A stretch of DNA of 64,000 nucleotides. It comes from Syncephalis fuscata. Taxonomy: Eukaryota > Zoopagomycota > Zoopagomycetes > Zoopagales > Piptocephalidaceae. Of this stretch, positions 37,201 to 48,640 are shown one piece after another. The DNA lies in contig JAHLTZ010000010.1 of assembly GCA_025786725.1 (NCBI GenBank), forward strand, positions 682,001-746,000, written 5' to 3'. The notes under the pieces are model-generated. The model made no database searches. It worked only from the letters and a program-made list of their open reading frames with translations, and was not told the origin of the DNA. The translations under genes and the position numbers were made by a program. The first letter of the stretch is position 1; every line of letters begins with the position of its first letter.

Positions 37201-37614
37201 ATCCATATTACGCATTACTTGCTGATCAAGAAATCCATTGGGCTTAATTGTTCTATAGGAATAACGATAAGTAACTCGTCTATTACATATTGTATCGATA
37301 TTTACCATGATCAATGTTGGCTGATGCATTGTGCAAAACAGTGCTACTATCAATGTTTAAAGGTGCGACCAATGCTTGTATTTCATTTTGAATCTATTAA
37401 ATGTAATTATATTCATATTTATCAGCTAATGTACTAGTTGTAGTTTATACTATTTACTTTATGCCAAAATCCATCAAATTGGCCGGCCAATGAGTAAAAG
37501 TGTTCACGTGACACTTCTAGTTGTTGTATATCATATTCCATTCGTTGACATTCACGTTTATACTCTTGCATCTGTCGCCAAATGGCCTCCTTTTGAAATA
37601 TTAATAGCTTTTCC

Positions 37615-37660
<46 letters not shown>

Positions 37661-38019
37661 ATTAAGCGTTATTATTATTAGAATATCAAGTAGCAATAGC
37701 TAAGATCTAATTAACTTACTGCTGGACTCTTTTCTTGATTGTCTGTATCCATTTGGATATCAGAAGGACCGTTAGTCGTAGTAGGATATGGTGACATGGG
37801 CTGTGAATGTGTTGTTGCCGTCACTGGTCCACTACGATCATCTCGATCTGGACTATCCGTCATGGCCATTGAATTTGACGCAGTTACATTGATACCACGA
37901 GCAAGTGTAGCTTGTTTCTTCGATGGTGGAGGCAATAATGGCACACCATCCGATGAACCACCCTCTGGTGTACCCGCACTCTCATACGAATCGTTAAGCT
38001 GGCGTTTTCTTTCCTCCAT
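34263..38019 (-). CDS. BRE1: E3 ubiquitin-protein ligase BRE1
   Basis: RING-finger ligase that monoubiquitinates histone H2B with Rad6. The ATG at 38019 (MEERKRQLNDSYESAG) is followed by a Ser/Pro-rich N-terminus, a long coiled coil across about a dozen exons (for example QIRRLEEHEKNLDQQLVSRN and NDLTRVRGNRDHLQQQLELR), and a C-terminal C3HC4 RING. The RING is complete: CGSCNLRFKSHVLSRCMHVF, CKECIDSRIETRQRKCPICG, ending NDVRQIYL at 34263. Order and length fit BRE1/RNF20. Introns are 45-75 nt, except one with a (TTA)n microsatellite. The ATG three codons after an in-frame TTG is the first usable start. Confidence 0.95.
37615..37660. repeat. (TTA)n microsatellite in a BRE1 intron
   Basis: About 15 copies of tta/att inside the first BRE1 intron. 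Simple repeat; no further role inferred. Confidence 0.95.
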
Positions 38020-38952
38020 ACGCGCCAATAGTTAAGTGATGAACGCGTGCAATTCTACCAACAAAACTATAGATTTGAATTAAAACATTGATCAAAAGTT
38101 TAACACACTAAGAAGAGGCACACAATCTTATTCATCGTCTATCTATTCATATTTTTAGAACAGAAAGAGGGAAAGAAAAGTAGAAGAGACAAGAGAGTAG
38201 TTGTACTTACCGGTGAACGTCGTTGTAGTAGTAGTAGAAGAAGAAGAAGAAGAAGAAGAAGATAAGTAAATAAACAAGCTAGCAAGTAAACAACAAACAA
38301 TTCAAGGAGAGTTGCTGTATATAAACGATCAATCAAAAGTGCTCTCGCTATGGACAATCTTTAGATCCGTATAGAAGAATTAGAGAAGCGACGTCGATCG
38401 TGTGAGTGGGTCAATATTTGTGCACCGAGACGAAGCTCTAAGAACGCTGTAATAAAATTAAAATGATAATACAGTCGTATTTGTATTCGTAAAGCTTTAT
38501 CGCACGATCGCACCTTCTTTCCTATTAGGTGAAGTAGTAGTAGGAGTAGTAGTAGTAGTAGAAATAGTGGTAGAAATAGTAGTTGTATTGGTTGGTCAAG
38601 CTAGGAAAGGGAGACGCGAAAGCGAAAGCGAGAGAGAGAGCATGAAAGTGAGTGTAGATAAATGCTTATATTTACGTATAAACCTACAATGTATGCTAAC
38701 TGAATAGCTGATTTATAGAGTATTACATGTCCACTCTACTTTCTGATCAAATAACCAAATAACGGATAATAAAAAATTGAATTTTCTTCTTTCTTTTCCT
38801 AGTAGCATAATAGGATTTATATCGTATTGATATATATATATACTAGGATTTAAAACGATAAAGGTAAATAGTATTTAATATAATATAATATAATATAATA
38901 TAATATTGATTATATGCTATACACTCTATTCTTTATTACTTTAGAATTTGAA
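38020..38952. promoter_or_regulatory. Divergent promoter between BRE1 and the small membrane-protein gene
   Basis: Contains a (gaa)n purine run at about 38237-38261, gtagta and gaga tracts at 38530-38640, and a TAATA pentamer array at about 38876-38907 close to the plus-strand start. A GTACTTACC/GGTAAGTAC site near 38210 suggests a 5' UTR intron of BRE1. No gene supported. Confidence 0.4.
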
Positions 38953-39141
38953 ATGTCAGGTCGTAAGCGCGTCACTCATACGGGCCAAGAAGGCAGCGGC
39001 AATGCACTCGTTCGCTTTGTTAAACGCGAGATCTGGCATCCTGAGAAACGAGCTGGCAATGCAACTATTATGCTAGGCTTAACCGTATTTACTGGAGCAG
39101 TTATATTTCTACGTAAATTCGGCGATTTACTTGCCGTTTGA
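38953..39141 (+). CDS. Small basic single-pass membrane protein (62 aa)
   Basis: I do not recognise the family with certainty. The ATG at 38953 has a good context (gaaATGtca). The first 38 residues are basic (MSGRKRVTHTG, FVKREIWHPEKR) and the rest is one transmembrane helix (ATIMLGLTVFTGAVIFL) followed by RKFGDLLAV. Size and layout resemble small mitochondrial outer-membrane or respiratory-complex subunits, but no motif decides this. An in-frame ATG 13 codons upstream would add a hydrophobic stretch; the AG before it suggests that region may be intronic. Single exon. The next gene is a mitochondrial inner-membrane protein, which is suggestive context only. Confidence 0.65.
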   Translation: MSGRKRVTHTGQEGSGNALVRFVKREIWHPEKRAGNATIMLGLTVFTGAVIFLRKFGDLLAV

Positions 39142-39371
39142 TCATTGTTACTTCAAGCATTAAAAGTTTTACTATTTTCTACTTTATATTAATATAAGCA
39201 TTATATATTGTATATTGTATATTGTATATGTTATAATGAGTAAAATAGAATCATTGACGTAGATCGACTACCAATCTAGGTTCATGGTTACTGAATGGAT
39301 TAAAATCGCGATGGCTATTCATCTATATCTAATTATTTCGATTCTTTTTACCAAGTGTCATATTTTATACA

Positions 39372-40714
39372 ATGCCCATTGGACGTTGTAGTGGCCATAA
39401 CCGTAATTATTTCTACAAGATCCGGTTAATAGGCGCGGGATTGCTCTATAGACCAGGATGTCGAACACTATTACAGCCTATAGTTTATTTGGACAAATCA
39501 CGTTTACAATGGCTGCATACTGGACAAGTAACCTTTACAGACGATATCAAGTCTAATAAAAGTGATATACCACTTGAACCATCGCCTACAACATCTAAGC
39601 CAACGATCGATAATACTTCTTCTTCTTCTTCGTCATCATCATCAACGTGGCAAACACCACTCGTTGAACAAATGAAAATGGCATTGAAAAAAGGACAGCA
39701 AGCGGGCATTTCTTTACAATCAACTACTCGACCCAGTATGAGTGAGATTGTTGGACAATTAGGCACACGTCTTAATCAAATCACCGGTTACGATGAAGTG
39801 GCCGATCTCAAAATGAAAGTAGTTGATTCAGGCAAGTATTTAGTAATCAGTATTACTATTAGTACAAATACTAACATTTGTATTGATGTAGAAAAGGCAT
39901 TTCTCGCCTCAAGAGAGCGATTAAGACGTGCCAAATCGATCTATGAACAAGCAGTATCAGAACGAGCCAATGGACAGCGTGAGATCAATGCCCTACTTCA
40001 ACGTAAACATGCCTGGACCGACGAAGATGTGACACGATTCACCAAGTTGTACCGAAATGAACATAGCAATGAACAGGCAGAACTGGCCGCTAAATCAGAA
40101 AGTGCTAGCGCTGAAGCGGAGGTTGAACGCCGCTACGATCGTCTAGTCGATGCTATTCGGGCCCGTTACCACGAAGAACAGCTATGGAGTGACAAGATCC
40201 GTGGTGCATCCACGTATGGTACACTGGCACTCATGCTTATCAATGTACTGTTATTCATATCTGTACAGACGGTGTTTGAACCAAGGAAAAGAGAAAAGCT
40301 TGGCCAACATGTGGAACAGTTATTGGAGAAAAGAGCCGTGAATAGTGCACAGGAACGAGAAGAACAGGCAAATAGACTGGAAACATTATTAACACACCAA
40401 CAACATGAATTACAACAACTAAAAACATCACTTGTGTCATTAAGTAATAGTGAGCATGATATGATGCAAAATATCACACCACCACCACTGTTTAATGAAT
40501 TAGATATCGATAATGAGAGTATAAATACGACTAGTACTAAGTACCACTTACATCATCGTCTATATTGAATCGTTTCACTATCAATACGACAAATACGATA
40601 CGTAAATTGACCGGCCATCAATTTCCTAGTGAGAATTCATGGATAGCTGCTGCAGAAGGTGTTATGGCAGGCAGTTTATTAACTTTAGTAACGACTCTGT
40701 TATTTAGTCGTTAG
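39372..40714 (+). CDS. MDM33: Mitochondrial inner-membrane protein SHE9/MDM33
   Basis: Fungal protein involved in inner-membrane fission and shape. The basic presequence (MPIGRCSGHNRNYFYKIR) fits matrix targeting. Then TTRPSMSEIVGQLGTRLNQIT, a coiled coil with RERLRRAKSIYEQAV and the family hallmark QREINALLQRKHAW/TDEDVTRFTKLYRNEH, a first membrane segment (TLALMLINVLLFISVQ), FEPRKREKL, and a C-terminal segment WIAAAEGVMAGSLLTLV ending LLFSR at 40714. An in-frame stretch at 39832-39891 (60 nt) starts GCAAGT, has a ctaac branch site and ends TAG; the conserved protein lacks it, so I read it as a GC-AG intron. Near 40540 the frame changes to reach the final helix: either one base is missing or a 23-nt segment (gtataaat...actaag) is removed. 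Confidence 0.88.
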
Positions 40715-40855
40715 TTACCCAAACCATTAATAAATAACATTAATACAATTAAATGATGCAATAACACTAAGAGTTCAACTGTGGTTTTTATAGATAAAAG
40801 TAGTTGTAATTGTAGTAGAAGTAGTAGTAGCAAGAATAATAAATTATCAAGCAAT

Positions 40856-42254
40856 CTACTTTTTAGTTGGTACCGACCATTGAATCTATTGATGGAATTG
40901 ATATATTAATACTATGTTATAATCATCCTATTTATATGTATTAATTACTTACATCGAATTGTAAAGTGGCATTAGGTGGGATATCGGGTGGAGCACCACG
41001 TGGACCATAACTATAGTATAGATGGATAGATGTATATTAGATACTAATAGGTAGTATAGTGTTTATAATGACTTACGCTAGTTTGGCGGGGATGGTAAGA
41101 CGGCGTTTACCATTAACCAGCATACCTTCAATGCCTAGATCCCATCCTATATAAATAGAAGTAAAGTAGAGTGTTATAGTAGATGTACATAGTAATAACA
41201 ACCTAATGACTTGCCTTTAATGACTTCACCTTTGCCCAATTTGAAGTTGAATGGTTTGCCCTTTGTGTTTTGGTCAAACACTTTTCCGTTCATTAAACGA
41301 CCAATATAGCGCATAGATAACTATAAATAGTATAGTTAGTATATATATATATATATTGTTTATTTATTTATTATAATATGACTTACCCGTTTGCCTTTAG
41401 TGGCCTTTTGACCTTGACCTGCTTCAATATCTTCAATAATCAAACCATTGGGTAGTTCTTTACGCTAATTATATAACATTAATTAGCATTATATTAAATA
41501 TGTATTATAAATTACTTACGTTGGTGTTGGCCTTTTTATTCTTTGGCTCTTCTTTCTTTACAGCTGTCTCTTTCTTTGCTTCCTTTTCCTTTTTATTCTT
41601 GTTCTTCTTCTCTTTCTGTGTCTCTGCTGGTACTTCTTCTGCCTTGCGTTTCTGTTTAACAGATTCAGGTTGTTTCTTTGTTACAACAACCTTTTCCTCC
41701 TCCTCCTCCTCCTCTTCATCTTCCTCCTCTGATAGCTCAATATCTTCGTCATCTTCTTGAGCAATCAATTTAAGTAATTTGGCCTCTTCTTCACTATCCA
41801 ATTCACCATCGGATCCATATTCATCTGAATCGATTTCTTCATCAAAATCTTCTTCATCTTCGTCGCTATCACAACAGTCGTCGCCGTGTTCTTCATCATC
41901 TGGTACATAGTTGCCAGTAAGGTGGACTTCATTCTTGCCAGTGATATGGAATGAGATGTTTTCACCAGTTGAAAAGATAATATCCAATGGCTGCTGCTCT
42001 ATCTTGTTGGGAATTAGATTGCATAGAACGTATTCTTTGCCATCTACTACGGCAATAACCGAAGTGCGTTCACTGCCAGTTACTTTTTTGCCAAAACTGG
42101 CCATAGAGACGCGGAAAGAAGCATCAACCTCTTGCGAGTATTGCTTATCCACGCCCACTTGAAGACCTGTTATAAATAAATAGCTATGTTAATACTAATG
42201 TTTATTATCACTCAATCGATAATACTTGCCCCAGAATCCAAGAGCAAACGACAT
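40856..42254 (-). CDS. Nucleolar FKBP-type peptidyl-prolyl isomerase (Fpr3/Fpr4-like)
   Basis: Histone chaperone and prolyl isomerase of the nucleolus. The N-terminal nucleoplasmin-like domain starts MSFALGFWG, then [19 protein letters not shown]. Acidic blocks follow ([20 protein letters not shown], a run of Glu around 41700-41740), then a Lys-rich region, and the C-terminal FKBP domain: [81 protein letters not shown]. Intron 1 (42167-42229) begins GCAAGT and ends CAG; the FWG-LQV junction works only with this GC-AG intron. The last exon is short and gives IQWSVPTKK. This tail is less typical than the usual FDVELV ending, so the final splice is uncertain. Confidence 0.93.
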
Positions 42255-42535
42255 ATTGTGTGTTAGAATAAGATAGAATATAGAAAGAAGGCTAGAAAAT
42301 AAAATAAAAATAAAATAAAATAGACTAAAAAGAGCGAAAAATTAATTGATAGTTTTAATTTGTAGTTTTGTTGTGACAGTCTTGCGTCACTTGTCCTTGC
42401 CACCACCAACACCACACAACGTGTCTATGACACACACACACACACACACTACTGCACATCGGTATACGATTCCTTGTCAACTCATCATCTTAACTACACC
42501 TACTATTTGCACTATTGCTCTGGTATATATTGACT

Positions 42536-43449
42536 ATGGTAGGTACTAGATAATACGTGTTTGAGTATATTAGTATATCCTATGTAACATTAAATACCGA
42601 CGGTTCTATTGATGTATAGTCGAATACATTGCGTCCATACTTGGCAGCAGTACGGTCAACATTGACTGCGGCACTCTGTCTGGAGAACTTTTCTTCTCAG
42701 GTGGTTGAACGCCACAATAAGCCAGAGGTTGAAGCAAAGTAAGTGGAGGAAATAGATAGAATGAAAGAACGTCTAATAGTGGCTGACTCGCTACTTGTAC
42801 TAATACTAATACTATCCATATCAATATGATTAATATGTAGCTCTTCAAAGGAAGTGCTACTTAATCCAGTCTGTATCAGTCGCAATGAAAATGAACGCGT
42901 GCTTATTGAGCCGTCAATCAATTCAGTTCGTATTAGTATTCGCGTAAAACAAGCGGATGAAATTGAAGCAATCCTTTGCCATAAATTCACGGGATTTCTT
43001 ACACAGCGTGCTGAACCCTTTGTTATTCTACGTCGTAAACCAATTGAAGTAAGTTTTACATGTTATTAAATAGATTGAGCTGTTAATCAGTACAATGTAA
43101 TAAACGCTTCTATTATTATAGGGATATAGTATTAGTTTTTTGATTACCAACTTTCATACACAGCAAATGTATAAACATAAGCTGGTAGATTTTATTATTC
43201 AATTTATGGAGGAGGTTGATAAGGAAATCAGTGAAATGAAATTGAGTTTAAATGTACGCGCTCGTACCGTGGCCGAGTCGTTTTTACTTCAGGTAACGTT
43301 TGTATTTTGTAATATTGGCCATTGTTACTAACACATATTATGCTAAACTTGTGCCATTTACCATTGATTGATACTATTGTATCGTTAATTGCTATGTGTT
43401 AATTGTAATGTTTGATATATATATATATATATATAACTAGTTCTGCTAA
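42536..43449 (+). CDS. ARPC4: Arp2/3 complex subunit 4 (20 kDa)
   Basis: Core subunit of the Arp2/3 actin-nucleation complex. The coding part of exon 1 is only the ATG (42536-42538); an 81-nt intron follows and exon 2 starts [20 protein letters not shown], directly after an in-frame TAG, which proves the splice. Next come [80 protein letters not shown] and [12 protein letters not shown] 148-nt intron with a TA repeat then joins FLLQ to a last exon coding FC and stop (43441-43449), fitting the short xNF/QF end of the family. Without that splice, reading on would give a non-conserved tail. Confidence 0.94.
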
Positions 43450-43574
43450 TTGCTCAATAAATATTAAGTCACGTGATGTTGCAATTTCAATGTGAATGAA
43501 TGTTTTCAAGCCACACAAGCTGCTCCCTCCTCCTCTCCTGATATCGACGACACATACCGTCTATAACTTGCAAC

Positions 43575-44194
43575 ATGGTAAGTACATGGCAGTACGGCTA
43601 TTATGCACGATATAGAGGAAGGCATGCTATTCTATGTAGATAAGCAGCTGAATAGACGGATGGATGGATGGATGGATCTATTGGTGGAGAGATGGATGGA
43701 TGGATATAGAGCGTATATATAGCATGGATAATATAGCGTGTATGGTTTAAGGCTATGCTACTTTGAATTCAACGTTAATGCCGTCATGGCAAATAGTAGT
43801 GCAGTAGTTGGTAGGAGCATACATAGACAGCTATGACCCATAGTACAATATTGATGATTTAGCAATCTATAATGGACTATTCGTGCTAACGTATTATTAA
43901 TATTTTGTTAATCCATATATAGCCGTCGCAAAAGACTTTCAAGATCAAGCGCATTCTTGGCAAGAAGCAGAAGCAGAATCGCCCGGTTCCATACTGGTTC
44001 CGTCTGCGCACTGATAGCACCATTCGGTAAGTAATGAGTAGTTTATTGTAGCTGTACGGCGCAGTTTGCCATACCACGTTACAATAATAACACGCGATGT
44101 ACTGAATAGCCTACTAACCACCATCCTGTGTATGTGTGTACATAGCTACAATGCCAAGCGTCGTCACTGGCGCCGCACCAAGCTTAACCTCTAA
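43575..44194 (+). CDS. RPL39: 60S ribosomal protein eL39
   Basis: Small basic protein lining the ribosome exit tunnel. Exon 1 codes only the ATG (43575-43577). After a long intron containing a (GGAT)n tract at about 43657-43706, exon 2 gives [20 protein letters not shown] and [15 protein letters not shown]; exon 3 gives [15 protein letters not shown] and stop. The 51 residues match the usual length exactly. It lies about 125 bp after ARPC4 on the same strand. Confidence 0.98.
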
Positions 44195-45044
44195 GCTGTG
44201 TTGTTGCGGTGGCGGGGTATTTCTATCCACGCCACACTGCGATCAAAAGAGGTGTAGTCCTTTGTCCGAGCACTCGCGTCCGCTGCGCTTGTTCCTCTAT
44301 TTGTGGCGGGTTATTGTCTGGCAACGGCTGTTTTTGCACGATTGGGCCTAATGAATATATTCTGTGTATTCGCGGCCCTTTCCGCTTTTCGCACATTCTA
44401 GTAATCAAATGACTATAGTAGACATAGTGACCATGTAACATTGCGTTTTATTGTATAACAAATTTAACAAATATGAAAGATATCGGGCGAGTGGTTGGCC
44501 CTACATAAGTACACAGGTTATAACAACAGCCTAGTAATAAGCTATAAGGTATAAGTGATGCCGATAAGAGAGTACAGAGTACAAGCAAATGATATTTATG
44601 AAATATTTATAATTAATCTGAAGGTATATTTGATTATTGAGATTCATATCATCCACAATAGAGTTACTACTGAATCTAAAAGCACTGTGTATAGAGAAAT
44701 AACTATATTGATTGCAGATATCAACAATGTATTACAAAGCAATAGCCATTATTAGTAGAATTGCTCGTGTAATTTATGTTTCTGTGGCTGAATTATTTAA
44801 TAAATAATAGTTTTGTAAGATAATCTATATTATTTCATAAAATGCTTGAATTGTTTATTGATTTAGTAATTAGCAATAAATTTGAATACTATTTAATAAA
44901 CTGTTATACAACAGTTTATGACACCAACAGCTTTAATCGTATTTATGTTGGTATTAATTCATTCTGACGGTTTATTTGATCAATAAAAGAATACATGCAG
45001 CACGATGTATACTAGAAAGAAAGTTGCTGTCAATAATTCGACTA
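44195..45044. other. Spacer after RPL39, starting with a GC-rich block
   Basis: From 44195 to about 44420 base composition is much richer in G and C than its surroundings, with no supportable protein. It may be RPL39 3' UTR or an unidentified structured RNA; I found no box or core motif that names one. The remainder (44420-45044) is AT-rich with no gene seen. Confidence 0.35.
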
Positions 45045-46056
45045 CTAATTAACTGTGGCCAGCATATTTTGAAGTTCGTTCCTAATCTTTTCTTTTAAAT
45101 AGCTGCCTTTAAATAGCGGCTATTTTTGTTGATATAACGCAATTAATGCTTGCACTGTAAACTTGTTTATATTATTTGCAATATTTGGTTGTTCGTTTTT
45201 GTTAAATTCATGCAAGTCTTTTGCGTATGTTTTCTTAAATCCTTGGAGCATAATTCTTTTTTGAGAATTAAGCAGATGTCTAATGCCAGTATTGGTATTT
45301 CAACTTATTAAGCCTCTAGTTACTTGCCATTCAGATCCATATTGTAAAGCCATCCTAGCGCGCGTAAATATCCCATGCCTTAATATAAATAGTTGTTTTT
45401 ATTAGGCAAATTATTGCACAGTATGCAACCTACCATTAGCTATATCACTGATTATATCGCCAAAAAGTGGCGAGTAAGGCTTTGTTGTTTTACTCGAAAA
45501 TAGTCGAGGAATATCTTTTAGTTTTGTATCGCATCGGGTTGAAGTGACGTAGCATTGTCCGTTTTCTACCTTAAAGTTTAAACTTGGCATAGCAATAAAC
45601 TTTTTACCACTTGCGTTTGGATGTTTAGGATCAATAGTCTTTTCGGCAAAAGCCTGTAAAACATAGTTGCAATGACAAATCATACAAAATATAGTTATGT
45701 AACGCACCTTGTATACACTAAGTACTCGGTTTTTATAGTTTTTATTACTATCGTTACCGCATGTAATTAAAACACTTTTTGTATTGTAGATCTCTTTCTT
45801 TACATCAAGTGCTTTAGCATAGTGTACACCATTGTCCATGGGCAATACATCGGTAATTAGCAAATTATGTTTTTTAGCTATACCAGAACGAGTCAGGTAT
45901 TCATTAAAGAATGGATCTACTGACACTTTTTTGTACTAGAGATAAGTATCATGTATTTGTGTGGATTGTTTATATCATACGTTGATCATCACTACCCAAG
46001 CTACTTTTCTGTACGCTGTTATGTATAGTAGGAGTAGCATAGACTACACTAGCCAT
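45045..46056 (-). pseudogene. Decayed secreted-protein gene of unknown family
   Basis: ATG at 46056 opens MASVVYATPTIHNS; the hydrophobic codons just upstream (KLITIA) continue the frame, suggesting a signal peptide that lost its original start. Exon 2 begins at about 45938 (YKKVSVDPFFNEYLTRS) and runs through LLITDVLPMDNGVHYAKALD. A clear 54-nt intron (donor GTGCGT, acceptor ACAG) follows, then FAEKTIDPKHPNASGKKFIA, CYVTSTRCDTKLKDIPRLF and PYSPLFGDIISDIANG. Beyond 45380, after a frame change, coding continues as FTRARMALQYGSEWQVTRGL, with in-frame TGA (45300-45302) and TAG (45120-45122), up to LQNMLATVN. No known domain recognised. Confidence 0.6.
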
Positions 46057-46533
46057 GGCAATAGTAATAAGTTTTAGTCTTTGTTTAAATAGTGCAAGTA
46101 TTGTAAAGCAATCAGAAATAAAAAAGGCGCTACAACAATAATTGTTTGTTATGTGATGGCATCCATTAAATAGCGGGAAAGGAGCGTAATTTTATTTAAA
46201 AAGTCAAACATCAGTTTGAAAGTTTAAGATGGTTATAAAAGGCAGCTGATAAAAATGCAAATGGAAATCGCATTTCGAAAATCGTAATGCACCATGTGTG
46301 TACAGTTTAGCTGCTTTTATACAGTACTATTTGGAAATGGAATATTTTTGTTGCTTGACAATATAATTACTCTTTAATTAATGCTCAAACATAATGTATG
46401 ATAATTTGTATTAAAACATTTATTTTATTGTATAATTAAACATGTACAATGTACATGTGTTCTAAAATGTATTATAATCCTATCAATTGTAATTCGAAAG
46501 TGTGTAACTTGATTTTGTATGTTAGATGTGATA
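46057..46533. other. Spacer between two secreted-protein loci
   Basis: AT-rich, with TTATTTAAAA-type sequence near 46190 and the probable 3' UTR of the CAP gene. No gene seen. Confidence 0.4.
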
Positions 46534-47007
46534 TTAAGCATTAATTCTTGGCAAACTACCACTCTTTCCAAAAGTCTGAGTCCAGTAAGATTTACCATTC
46601 GAACCAATGGCTAGACCAACGCCAAAATGTGTTACATCGCTGAGTAGATTGTTACGATGGTCTGGAGAGTTGATCCATCCAGTCATGGCATCGTTTTCAT
46701 TTTGGTTGTTTTCGGAGATGTTTTCTGCTGCAAAATTCCATGAAACACCTTGAGCAGATAGTCGCGCCATTAAACGGGCTTCACCTGGCAAGTCATGCTC
46801 CATTTGATGGTAATACGCTTGCATATTACTGTGTATTTGCGCAGCTTGCATTAGTGACCCATCGAAGTCTAGTGGGTGGCGTCCGTTACTTGCACGGAAC
46901 TCGTTGACCAAGCGTAGCATATTGACTGGATTTAATGTTGCCGCTATTGTCTCTTGAACTCCGGTAGCCAGCAAGATAGCGGTTGCGAGAATGGCAGTGA
47001 ATTTCAT
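46534..47007 (-). CDS. Secreted CAP-domain (SCP/PR-1-like) protein
   Basis: Single-exon gene of 157 residues. The signal peptide is MKFTAILATAILLATGVQET with cleavage likely after IAA. The CAP domain follows: MLRLVNEFRASNGRHPLDFD, LMQAAQIHSNMQAYYHQMEH, ARLSAQGVSWNFAAENIS, AMTGWINSPDHRNNLLSD, HFGVGLAIGSNGKSYWTQTFG. The conserved cavity residues are visible: His in IHSN, Glu in AAENI and His in SPDHR. Family members bind sterols or other lipids outside the cell; role here is inferred. A TATATAA box lies at 47143-47149. Confidence 0.93.
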   Translation of the reverse strand: MKFTAILATAILLATGVQETIAATLNPVNMLRLVNEFRASNGRHPLDFDGSLMQAAQIHSNMQAYYHQMEHDLPGEARLMARLSAQGVSWNFAAENISENNQNENDAMTGWINSPDHRNNLLSDVTHFGVGLAIGSNGKSYWTQTFGKSGSLPRINA

Positions 47008-47142
47008 ATTGATTTATGTTTAAAAGTTAATAAATGAAGTATATCAGACTAGCTGAGCAGTGGTAGTAGTGTATGAGTAAAGATGCGTTGTATAGTTTAG
47101 TTGTGATGACCAGATATAATTGATAGACATAAACCATGCTGC

Positions 47143-47149
47143 TTATATA
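47143..47149 (-). promoter_or_regulatory. TATA box of the CAP-protein gene
   Basis: TATATAA on the minus strand, 136 bp upstream of the ATG at 47007, in the local sequence CTGCTATATAAGCAGC. Confidence 0.55.
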
Positions 47150-48330
47150 GCAGCGCCACTGGTAATATTTTGCTAAAAACCAAGTTCATGTATCAGCAGT
47201 GATACCAACCGGTATTGTGCATTAGAACAGGCAAGCTGATAAGGCGGCTGTTTAGAGCCCGTTGCACTCTAGGCTTTGTTCTAATTGTAAACATAGCGCT
47301 TTTTGTATCTCGTGACAAGATTATATTCACCGTTATTTATTAACTTGGTGACATAGAGTATACAGTCGCTTGCTGCAATTTGGCGCTAGATTCAACGTAA
47401 ATACAGAACAATATTATTGTATTTCAAACAATTGGAATAAATCTATGATCAACAACTCATGCTTGGCAATCATAGGATGATGCAGATTCGACTTGAGCGA
47501 CAGTTTTACCGCTGCATTATAGTTGTTTAATGATAGAATACAGGAATGCAGTCTGAATTGCTGAAAAGATCCAGCTATCAAGGCCTGGACTGTTGTTATA
47601 CCAGTGATCCTCAAAATAACCTAACCAATGGTAGTTTATAATATCTTGATTGTTAGCACGTATTTATGAATTAAGCCATTAAAGACTTCAAATTTAAAAT
47701 GCTAATTTATATTCATCAACGCAACTACTGTTAATCCCACCTTCTATGTGTACATTTCTTTTGAGGCTCATATTGCAATGCGTGTTCTAGGAAACCGGAT
47801 CAAACAGGATTTATCACATGGACATGCATAAAAAGAACTCAAGCAGCACAGCTAACAGCTGTGCTAAATTGTAATGGGCGTTTTAATTTGCCAAATCCAG
47901 GTTTAACTGATAGATACCATTCGTCCGCAAGCAATTAGTGAAACATTTAGATGGCATTAATTAAGTAGGTTTGGTTGTCAGGAGACTATTTTTATATCCC
48001 TGTAACAGTCTAAGCCCTTAAAGACAACTATTAGTACGGTAAAAAAACCTTTGTTTTTGCGTTATTTATTCATAAGCTAATAGTATACATCTTATAATCA
48101 TAATTACATCTATATTTTTGTATTAAATTCAATATATTTAATAATATTACAATCAATTAATCAGAAACAAACATAAATTTATTATAATCTGACAAAATAT
48201 TAAATAAAATTGTCGTTTTAAATATACACATAGTAAAAGAATTAGGTTGGTATTTAATTTACGCTCTCTATTTTAAGTCCCCATGGCATATTCATTTCAA
48301 TTGAAGTCGTGCTTTATGTACAACATAGTT
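47150..48330. other. Intergenic region without recognised genes
   Basis: Mixed-composition spacer, AT-rich from 48050 on. The 66-codon minus frame at 47414-47614 has no recognisable domain. Nothing else seen. Confidence 0.4.
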
Positions 48331-48640
48331 ATATTACTTTCTATTAAAATACTGTCAATAAATTGTTTTAAATAAACAATGTAACATACTATTTGATTTT
48401 TTTAAGACATTTGAGGTCGATTATTGTGGTTGTTGGCCATGTGTAAAAAGATTGATCGAATATTAATAGAAACCATATGATGGCAATTCCATATCGTTAT
48501 TCATTTGTTGCTGTTGCATCTATGTACAGCATGAATTATTGCATCTGAATGGTCTATTCTGTTTTCTAATATTCTACTATTGCATTTTGGGCATATTTGT
48601 GATGTAAACTCAAGATTGCTATAATTATTATAAAAGTCGT
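48330..48640 (-). repeat. Decayed dispersed element, copy 3
   Basis: On the minus strand the sequence reads NLEFTSQICPKCNSRILENR then IDHSDAIIHAVHRCNSNK (a C-x2-C ... H-x3-H-x-C zinc-ligand spacing), and after a stop and frame change WFLLIFDQSFYTWPTTTIID. The same segments occur in plus orientation at 12760-12985. The tail (atataactatgttgtacat, cttcaattgaaat) also matches 12985-13050. Frames are broken, so this is a dead copy. Confidence 0.55.

Noticed and set aside
41500-41760. 86-codon plus ORF with Ser/Phe runs
   Set aside because: Antisense of the acidic and Lys-rich region of the nucleolar FKBP gene.
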